Positions 1-7,900 of a stretch of DNA of 9,408 nt are shown one piece after another. A program made the position numbers and the translations under genes. Source of the stretch: Candidatus Omnitrophota bacterium (GTDB taxonomy: Bacteria; Omnitrophota; Gorgyraeia; 2-01-FULL-45-10); the NCBI GenBank assembly GCA_030691985.1, contig JAUYDB010000181.1, positions 1-9,408 of the forward strand. The letters run 5' to 3'. Position 1 is the first letter of the stretch. The number at the start of each line of letters is the position of its first letter. Below the pieces are notes generated by a model. The model was not told the origin of the DNA. It did no database searches and saw nothing but the letters and a program-made list of their open reading frames with translations.

Positions 1-1535
1 TCAGCATCTGCGCAATAGTAAGAGACGACGCGGACGATCTTATAAAAACAATAGGCGCCAAAGATAGATTACCTATATCTAAGGCAGACGCCTATGTGAC
101 GCGAAGGACGCAAAAAGGGCATATCCTGCTTACATCAGATGTTGTAACGCCGCTCTCAGAGGCAGTGGAAACGATCTATGCCACATTTAAGGCGGCAGGC
201 ATGTGCCATGTGCTGATTTCGGGCAACTTTAGAATCGCGGAAAACGATCAGTTGTTAGTCAAACTGCTAAGTTCCGGCCATAAATCAGTCCCCGCGCTCA
301 GGGCTCTCGTCGATAACGCGAAGAAGGAAGGCGGTTATCTTATATTCGGCTCACGCACATCCGAGCTGCTTAACATGGCGCTTGTGATGGAGAAGAAGAT
401 GTCCGGCATACGCCAGAATATACTCAACGGAGCGCTGGGCAATTTGCCTGGTGACAGAGGCCGATCTTTACCTATCTCTGCCATCAAGCCCTTCCCTGCC
501 GGTGAAGAGCGCCCCGACTTTATTCTCGGCATACCGAGTATAGGCCACAGCCAGGCCGAGCTCGACAAAGCTATCGCCACCATCCAGAGGCTTGCGGGCT
601 CGAGGATCGCCGTAGAGGTGCTTGATAAAGAAGAGTCACCTGAAGGTAATGTCAATAAACTCGTAGGAATGGCCAATGAAAGAGGCATTCCCCTCGTACG
701 CATTCTTGACTCCGATAAGCTCGACGACGATTCGATAACGGTAGTGATAAACGAGCTTATGGGACAGGCGGAATTGGACAGGGAAGAGCTCGTTCGAATC
801 ATGGAGTTCCTGAAGAAGACGCTCGATAAAATAGATAAAGTAGATATAGACAAGGTGCTCGCCGCATGGCAGGCAAGGACATTAAGGAGAGACCCGAGCT
901 TCCTGTATAAGTATCACCCCGCGACAAACAAGATGTTTAAAGAAGCCACGAATATGGTATCAGCCGCCACCCAAGGCGTAGTGGACAGCGGCCTATCATG
1001 GGCGGCGAGGATACAGGAGAGGTGGGACAGGATGGGTGTGAAGTCCAAGAATGACGATCCCGTAAAAGAGACCATAGTAATAACCGATTCCGGCATAAAT
1101 ACTACTAACATCGACAAGTATCTCGCCTCAAGAGGGCTTGATAAATACATCGATTCTTCGAACGCGGTATTCGCCAACACCAAAGACACAAAAGCGCTTA
1201 GCTATGTAGAGGATGAGATATCGAGAATAACCGGTGTATCCAAAGACCATATCGGCATAAGGTCAAAAGAGGGAGAACTATCCGTAACAGGTGATCCTGA
1301 ATCTGTGTTACTACAGTTAAAGCATTATGAAAAGACAGGACAATTCGTCAACATCAACATGTACGAGGTACTCTTCGACCTCTTAAGCAATAACGGAGAA
1401 TGGAGGCCAATACCCGGCCTTGATAAGAAAGGAAAGAATCTATTCATCTATCTGCCGCCGATGGTTCCAAGAGATTATCAAGCCGAGATGGAGAATTACA
1501 GTCGAACCGTTGAGAAAATAATGAAGTCTGCGTAA
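1..1535 (+). CDS. C-terminal part of a large protein of unknown function, 5' end outside the window
   Basis: The frame is open from base 3 to the TAA at 1533-1535, about 510 codons, with no stop on the upstream side. The gene is therefore cut by the window edge. The GTG at 96 is only an internal valine codon: sensible coding (…RLPISKADAYV…) continues before it and no ribosome-binding site stands there. I recognise no enzyme family. Alternating alpha/beta stretches such as HILLTSDVV, DFILGIPSIG and ETIVITDSG suggest repeated Rossmann-like units, and the part around 760-880 is charged and helical. The last 60 residues (NMYEVLF…LFIYLPPMVPRDYQ…KSA) match the style of the last 60 residues of the giant protein encoded at 1837-8502, so the two proteins probably share a terminal module and belong to one family. 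The next gene lies 301 bp downstream, past a structured gap, so co-transcription is uncertain. Confidence 0.85.
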   Translation, partial: SICAIVRDDADDLIKTIGAKDRLPISKADAYVTRRTQKGHILLTSDVVTPLSEAVETIYATFKAAGMCHVLISGNFRIAENDQLLVKLLSSGHKSVPALRALVDNAKKEGGYLIFGSRTSELLNMALVMEKKMSGIRQNILNGALGNLPGDRGRSLPISAIKPFPAGEERPDFILGIPSIGHSQAELDKAIATIQRLAGSRIAVEVLDKEESPEGNVNKLVGMANERGIPLVRILDSDKLDDDSITVVINELMGQAELDREELVRIMEFLKKTLDKIDKVDIDKVLAAWQARTLRRDPSFLYKYHPATNKMFKEATNMVSAATQGVVDSGLSWAARIQERWDRMGVKSKNDDPVKETIVITDSGINTTNIDKYLASRGLDKYIDSSNAVFANTKDTKALSYVEDEISRITGVSKDHIGIRSKEGELSVTGDPESVLLQLKHYEKTGQFVNINMYEVLFDLLSNNGEWRPIPGLDKKGKNLFIYLPPMVPRDYQAEMENYSRTVEKIMKSA

Positions 1536-1538
1536 TGG

Positions 1539-1690
1539 TTGCTAATCTAACCAGGTTAGAAAGAGTTTGTTGCCCAACCGTCATTGCGAGCCCCGAAGGG
1601 GCGAAGCAATCCCTTTTTGAGATTGCTTCGTCGCCTCCGGCTCCTCGCAATGACGCATTTTGGAGTTCGGCAACAGACTCAGATTAGCAA
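1539..1690. repeat. Nested imperfect inverted repeat, MITE/REP-like, about 152 bp
   Basis: Three pairs of arms are nested around one centre. The outer arms are a perfect 10-bp pair, ttgctaatct at 1539-1548 and agattagcaa at 1681-1690. The middle arms are 1563-1578 and 1665-1680, with 14 of 16 positions complementary. The core is 1579-1655. The left arm carries an extra 14 bases (1549-1562) that help form their own small hairpin (ctaac/gttag), and the right arm has 9 unpaired bases (1656-1664). The element begins only 3 bases after the stop codon of the upstream gene. In RNA it would form a long stem and could limit transcription or protect the 3' end of the upstream message. No transposase is encoded, so a non-autonomous mobile element is possible. 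Confidence 0.75.
1579..1655. repeat. REP-like palindromic core (cgtcattgcgag … ctcgcaatgacg)
   Basis: Perfect 12-bp terminal arms (1579-1590 and 1644-1655) enclose a perfect 10-bp inner stem (1602-1611 and 1621-1630) with a 9-base loop. Small hairpins sit on either side: cccc-gaa-gggg at 1591-1601 and gcc-tcc-ggc at 1633-1641. The whole would fold as a cloverleaf-like cruciform. The motif 'cgtcattgcgag…gaagcaatc' is one I recognise from memory as a dispersed palindromic repeat found in many unrelated bacterial genomes. If so, many copies should exist elsewhere in this genome. Confidence 0.8.
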
Positions 1691-1700
1691 GTCATAAAAG

Positions 1701-1706
1701 TATAAT
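1701..1706 (+). promoter_or_regulatory. Possible -10 box (tataat), weak
   Basis: A perfect tataat hexamer lies between the two palindromes upstream of the giant gene. No good -35 box is visible 16-18 bases upstream, and transcription from here would put the 1713-1762 hairpin in the 5' leader. This is the best promoter candidate in the gap, but it rests on one hexamer in AT-rich DNA. Confidence 0.2.
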
Positions 1707-1712
1707 ATTCCC

Positions 1713-1762
1713 TGTAGCGTATCACTGCTTCCCGAAGTCTACGGAAGCGGGGGTACGCTACA
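1713..1762. repeat. Second inverted repeat / hairpin upstream of the giant gene
   Basis: A perfect 9-bp outer stem (tgtagcgta at 1713-1721, tacgctaca at 1754-1762) encloses a 6-bp inner stem (gcttcc at 1727-1732, ggaagc at 1743-1748) with a 10-base loop. There is no U-tract after it, so it is not a standard intrinsic terminator. It could be a second dispersed palindromic repeat or a structured 5' leader element 75 bases before the start codon. Its function is unknown. Confidence 0.6.
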
Positions 1763-1822
1763 ACTGTCTTGGGCAAAGTGAAAGTATATAAAATGATTTT
1801 AAAAACTGTATCTCACAAAAAA

Positions 1823-1833
1823 AGGAGAGGTGA
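1823..1833 (+). promoter_or_regulatory. Strong Shine-Dalgarno sequence of the giant gene
   Basis: The sequence aggagaggtga lies just before the ATG at 1837. Either aggag (9-base spacing) or gaggtga (3-base spacing) can pair with the 16S rRNA 3' end. The site follows an A-rich, presumably unstructured run and fixes 1837 as the start, in agreement with the signal peptide that begins there. Confidence 0.8.
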
Positions 1834-1836
1834 CGC

Positions 1837-1923
1837 ATGAATAAGATAAAAAGCTGCGGTTTTTTTAGAGTCATTTCCTTGGTATTGATCCTCACATTCA
1901 TCTCATTCGACATATCCTACGCC
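1837..1923 (+). other. Sec-type signal peptide of the giant protein
   Basis: Residues 1-29 have a short basic n-region (K3, K5, R11), a hydrophobic core rich in L, I, V and F (about 12-24), and a small-residue cleavage site after S-Y-A (A29), followed by Y-P-P. There is no twin-arginine motif and no lipobox cysteine, so a Sec substrate or an uncleaved N-terminal anchor is expected. Confidence 0.8.
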
Positions 1924-4900
1924 TATCCGCCTGAACGTAATGCCGGCAATTCCACTCTCGCTGCTCCATCCCTGTTGCAGCAACAGCCCGTAAATGAGCA
2001 CGCGGCTCGATTCCAGCAGTCCATATTCTCTCAAGGCGCGCTTCTCGCCTCTGTCTTTGATATAGGCGAGTATTTCTTCGGCAGGCCCGAAAGAGATATG
2101 GAGCCGCTTCCGTCAAGATATGCCGAAGAGGTCGTAAAGGCCGGGCTCGGGAAATTATTGGCTGGCTCCGGTATTGAAATATTAAACATCGTTCCCGTTG
2201 AATATCTCAAAAAAACCGTTCCGGAAAAACTCCAATCCGCCCTTAGTGAAATTAGTTTCAAAGGAACTTTACCCAATGAAGGGGTCGTCTTCATCCTATA
2301 TAGGAAGGGCGACAAGAAGTTCCTTGTGCAAATAGCGAAGAAAGATGAAGTTTCTCCCGGTAACCTTCCCGGCTACAAATGGGTAGTTTCGGATAAATAT
2401 GTAGTGAAATATGTGCCGGAGGATTACAAAGAAGAGATGATGCGGCCAACTGCGATTGTTGAAAAAACTCAGAAGACAAAGGTCTGCTTCATCGGCGTCG
2501 GATCTCCGAATCATTACAATATGTGGAATAACCTGTCTCTTGAAACCCTGGCGGGCGATCTTAAAGGCGCATTCGGAGATGGGGTAGCTATGAGCATGCT
2601 ATGGACAAATAGGCCCGAAGAGATCGATTTAATAGTGAATAAGGCTATGGCCGATGCGCCCGACATTATCGGCATATCCATCCAGCCCGGCTCAATGGAG
2701 ATCATTAAGTTGTTGGTAGAAAAATTAAATTCCGAACAAGCGGTTAAAGACGGGAAGATTATGGTAGCCTTTGGCAACCAGATACCGACTTATATCCCAG
2801 AAAAATTCATAGATATGTGCCCACAAGGTATCGTGATAAGGGGCGAGGGCGAGATAGCGCTGAGGAGCCTTGTACGCGTTGCAAAAGGAGAGCTTAAATT
2901 GTCCGACGTGCCGAGCGCCGTATATAAGGACAGGGAGAGCGGCAACATAGTGCATACGAAGATAATTTCGCCAAAGCTTGAATCCCTGGAATATACGCCG
3001 ACTACCGATACCTATGAAGAGATAGCCAGACGGGGCGGCAATGTGCAGGTCCAGGCTTCCAGAGGATGCCCGTGGGGAGGCTGTGCCTACTGCACCAGAT
3101 CATCTTTCCGAAGAGGCGGAATAGTCACTGAAAAAGGTAAGACAGCGAGCTGGGAAGGGTTTACAGTAGAGAGGGTCCTCAAGACGCTTGATGATGTCAT
3201 GGCGCGGGGAATAACGGAAGTTGAGTTCTCTGACGATGAGTTTATAGGCGGGCGTAAAGACGAGAATATAGATAGAATAATCGCGATAGCCGATGGGATA
3301 GAAAGATTAAGCAAAAAGCACGGAATAAAATTTTCGTTTAGAGTCTTCACGCGCCCTAATATTATCTATAAAGAGGGCGACCCGGACAACAAGAACGAGG
3401 CTATCAGGCAATTGATGCTTAAGCTTAAGCATGCGGGCCTCGTCAGGGTATTCGTCGGCATCGAGGCCGGAAACGATACTCAGTTAAAGCGGTACGCCAG
3501 GGGCATGAAATTATCCGAAACCACCGAAGCGATAAAGATACTAAAGGAAATGGGATTGGGGATAGATTCCGGATTCATAATGTTCGATCCGGAGCTGACG
3601 GTTGATGAGATGATCGAGAATGTTCGTTATTTTCGCGAGAACAAACTTATCGAGAGTAATCAGTGGCCGTTTAGGCCTATGGCCATAAATCATGGTTCGA
3701 GGATGGTTGGGCGGTTACAGAAGGAAGGTTTACTGGGAGAAGAGAACATAAATTTAATGTCATACGAATACATTTTCAAGAACAGCTCTATCGAAAAGAT
3801 CGCCCGAATTATAGACGATATAAGCAAAAAGACGCGCACAATATTTTACGCGCTTAAAGTAAAGTCCAAGATCTTTGATCCTGACAAGAAAGACGAAAAG
3901 ACCATTCTATGCCAGAAGTACATAGAGGATAACGGCCTTATATACTTAGACCTGATGGAAGATCTCGGCAGGGCCGTGCAGAACGGCGCTACGCAGGAAG
4001 AGATAGATGCGATAACGAGAAAGGCAGATGAGAAAGTGGTTGAACTGGCCAAAGATGTTTCCGATGATATCGCGCGCGGCCGGATCAGCGATGAGGATGA
4101 TTACCTGAAGAAGGAACTGGCCAAGATAGGTATTAAGGATAACGTCGCCGGGCTGTCCTTCTATCCGTCTCGCGATTTTGCACAGGGCAAACCGCTTAAT
4201 GCAAGCCTCATAATTCCACGAAGGACACCTGAGGAGGCGGTAGAGCTTCTCAAAAAGGCGCGGGATAAGGGTATAGAGTTGTCGATAACAGGCCATTTGA
4301 GAGGGTTCGATGGCGCAGGCTCATCACTGGACCTTCCGGAATTTCAAAGAGCGTTGACGGCTATCGGCGCCACAGATCTAAGAGATCTGCCTTCCACGCC
4401 GACTATCGCGAGCGAGTTTACCGTCAAGGTTAGATTCGAACTTACCGATGACCCCGCGGTCATAGAATACGTTGCGCCCGATTATGGTATAACAGAATCC
4501 AATCCTTACAGGATAAAAGGTGAAGTCAATCTTACCTCTACGGGACGGACGCCGAATGGGCAGAAAGACGCGCCGGCTTTTATATTCAGGAACATATTCG
4601 GGCTTAAGGGTATAAAGGTGGTCTGCGAGAGCATATCGCCTATGGCGCTCGCCGGAGGAATGGAATCTTCCAACGTATTTAACGCCAGCCTTATCGCTGC
4701 GGCCAGCATGCTCTCAGGCGCGGACCTGAGCATGTCGGAGATATTCAGCCTTTCCGTAAAGCTCGAGAATGACGAGTTTGGCGGACTTACCGGCGGCCAA
4801 GGCCACCTTTGCTGGATGCTCGGAGGCGCCTACAGGCACGTATGGCTTTCCGGAGTAAAAGATGTTAACGGGTGTTATATTAACCCTTACGCGGCGTTCT

Positions 4901-7900
4901 CGCTTTCACTTCTAACCCAAGATGACCTTACCTCCATGGAAGAGCATATGATGATCGGCCAGGCCGGCAAAGAGTATGTCGATGGTAAGGCCCAGATAGG
5001 CAGAACCGCGGCCCTGGTCAATTTTATGTGGACAGACCTGTTAAGGGATAAGGACGAGATAGGTTTGCCGCTCCATAAGGAGAAATTGGGACTCGCTGAC
5101 AAGTATGTGCGCGCCCTCAAGGAGAAAAACTTCGCGGTGGTCGTCGATATAATGAACCGCTACGTTGACATAAGAGACCAGCTTTGTAAAAGATGGACCG
5201 CGTTGATGCTGGACGCCCGCCAGGGGAAGCCGGTTCCGGAATACGCGAAGGCGTATGCTGACAAAGTTTTTAACCTTGGCAATCCGGCGTATGCCGACTA
5301 TGAAACCATTAGGAAAATGTACGCGCAATACGGCGAAGGCCTGCGTGACGTAAGCCTTTACGCACCGGGGCCGATCGCCGAAATTGTCCGGGCTGGAAGA
5401 AAAGAAGGTATGGCGGTGCTTCCACTTGGCGCCGGCGGTCCCGGCGCTAATATAATCGCGATATCGCCGAAAAGCGCGGAGTATATAAGGAAATTTTTCG
5501 AATCGCAAGGCTTAGGGTTACTCACCGAAGATAATGTTAGAAAGATAGTCAGGGGGACCGGCATGCTGAAAGGGTATATGCTGTTCAAGGTCGGCAGAGA
5601 TCCCGTTACATTCGATGGGTTCGAGGCGGTCGGTATGAAGATACCCGCGTCCCCGACAACTGCCCAATATGACCAGTGGACAGGCAAATTCACGCCCATG
5701 GCGAAGCCGTCGTCGACTTCCGCCACATTCGAATCAGAAGCGTCTCCCCGTGTTATCAATGCACCAAAATCAGCAATAGACAAGTTGATCGATAAATGGG
5801 TACTGCCCAGAAGATTGCCTTCCGATAGCAAAGCCGATTACGTCGTGGCGCTCGGGACTTCAATAAGAAAAGACGGCGCCGCAAGCACTCATTCCAGAGC
5901 GATAGCCGAAGAATGTGTAAGGCTATACAAAGCGGGCATCGCGCCAAAGATAATATTCAGCGGCGGATATACGCAGAACGGCGTTACCGAGGCAGAGGCG
6001 ATGAGAAGGGTGGCGGTAAAGATGTGCCCTGAAGGGGAGGAGGATTTCATAGTCGACAGGGCCCCTAACATAAGATACGGTGGAACGGCGGCACAGGTAT
6101 ATACGGTAGCGGATGCTATCGCCCGCGATTCAGCAAGACCCGATATGCGTGGGTTGAAGATAGTTTCGGTTACCCAGTATCTGCATTCAAGGCGGGCGAA
6201 CGCGACGCTGAAGTCCGCATTAAGCAGGTATGGTATCGGAGTATGGGCATATCCGGCAGAAAAGAGTATATACGAAAAAGACGCCACCCAGCCGCAGTTA
6301 AGGTTCGGAGAGAAGGCGTTCTTTATATGGGAAGCGCTTAATTACATAAGATTCAGCATTATGAAGCTCTTTGTTATGGAGAGGCCATTGACCACCCATA
6401 CCCGGGAGCTGGATGCGAATATAAACCACACCGTGTACGACGGTATTTTGGTTGAAGCCACGAAAGAAGTTTTGGCGGCTACAGAAGATACGATTGATGC
6501 TCACCTGATAAAAAGACTGGCGAATATGGCTGGGCAGGGAGTGCCTATCCTGTTGGCAGGAGGTATGGCAGGGAACCTTAAGGAAGAGATTTCGAAGTTG
6601 CTAAATTCCGGCGCTGGAAAAAAACCGTCTATTGAATCGTGTTCTTCATTGGGCGACCAGGTGAGGCTGGAGAAATTTGCCGACGGCAAGACCGTGGCGG
6701 CGATATTGGCGGAACGCCGGACGCAGCAGCTGCCGGACAACTATAGAATATTCTCGGTTGCCGAACTCGGTAATCCGGGTAAAGATCCGTTATCGAAGAT
6801 TGCAGTCGAGGATATCAGGTTGTCAGGTCTTGGCGCCGCGGCATGGGTTCTTGATCGCGTTATCACCGAGACCGCAATATCCAAATTGAGGAGTAAGGCC
6901 GCGATCAACAAAAGCGGCGCTTTCATTGTCCTCTCCGGTTTCTCCGGCACCGGCAAGGGAACGCTCTTTGAGTTATTGTCGAAAGTTTATAGCGACAGGC
7001 TGGCCAAGATAGTGCTCTATACGACCCGCGGTATGCGAAATAGCGAAAAGAATGGCAGGGAATATAATTTTGTGTCTTCGGAAGACTTCGATAAACTGTC
7101 CGGAAGCGGAGGTATGGTTTTTGATAATACACAGGGCAATATGTACGGAGTTTTGAAGAAGGATATCGAATTGGCTCTTGTCGGCAAAAATATAGCGTTC
7201 ATTGAAGTGAGTTATAAAATGCAAAAAGAGCTCAAGGCAGAATATCCGCAGCACGGATCGATATTCGTTCTGCCTATGGCCGGAGAGACCATTGAAAAGA
7301 TGCAAAAGGAGCTCATGTTCAGGTTAGGGCTACGCGACACTGATAACGAGGTCAGGATTGCTAAGAGATTGCATACGGCCATTGAGGAGTTGCCGGCAGC
7401 GGCCAATTATGACCAGAGGATTGTGAATTACAGGTGGAATGTCTTGGGCGCGTTGAATGATCTAGTAGATGCGATAAATAGAATAGGTGTTCCGGAGAAG
7501 GTTGTGGACATTATCCAAAAGTCCGAGTTGTCCGGCAAGGAGTTATTACCGGAAGCGCCTGAAAAATACGAAACTGAAAAAGCGGAAACATTGCCCGCAA
7601 CTCAATTCTTCGATATCGTCGAGTCAGCGCTAGTCGGCAAAAGAGCGGAGTTTATTGAAACCGGAAACGGGTTTATCGGCACTCTTTCCGCACAGTCAGC
7701 CTCAGATGCCGCCGCCAATATCGGAACTCTTGACAAAAAAATGGCGACAGCCGAGATAAAGCAAAGGGTTGAGCGGGCAATAGCGGCTATTGAGAGTTTA
7801 GGTAAGGAAGGCATTACCCCGGAAGCCAAAGTTGCTATGGAATTACTAAAGAAAAATCTTAACCAATTTGAAGCGGACGGAGGAGTCGCGTCCATAATTG

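Noticed and set aside
96..98. GTG as start codon of the first gene
   Set aside because: The frame stays open back to base 3 with plausible coding, and there is no ribosome-binding site before 96.
335..853. Minus-strand open frame of 172 codons
   Set aside because: It lies opposite a good coding frame, is very rich in serine and leucine as expected of a reverse shadow, and has no recognisable motif.
1444..1650. Minus-strand open frame across the palindrome
   Set aside because: Its distinctive residues come from translating the REP-like repeat, a common false prediction for this type of repeat.
1579..1655. Cloverleaf-like fold suggesting a tRNA
   Set aside because: The arms are a perfect palindrome without tRNA-conserved positions (no TψC or D-loop consensus, no CCA-ready acceptor end). 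It fits a REP-like repeat.
1769..1792. Promoter-like ttgggc … tataaa before the giant gene
   Set aside because: The spacing between the two boxes is only about 12 bases, too short for a sigma-70-type promoter.
5358..5831. Minus-strand open frame of 157 codons (and a similar one at 5041-5508)
   Set aside because: Both lie wholly inside the giant gene, opposite its conserved GHMP-like region. They have no family signature and are reverse shadows.
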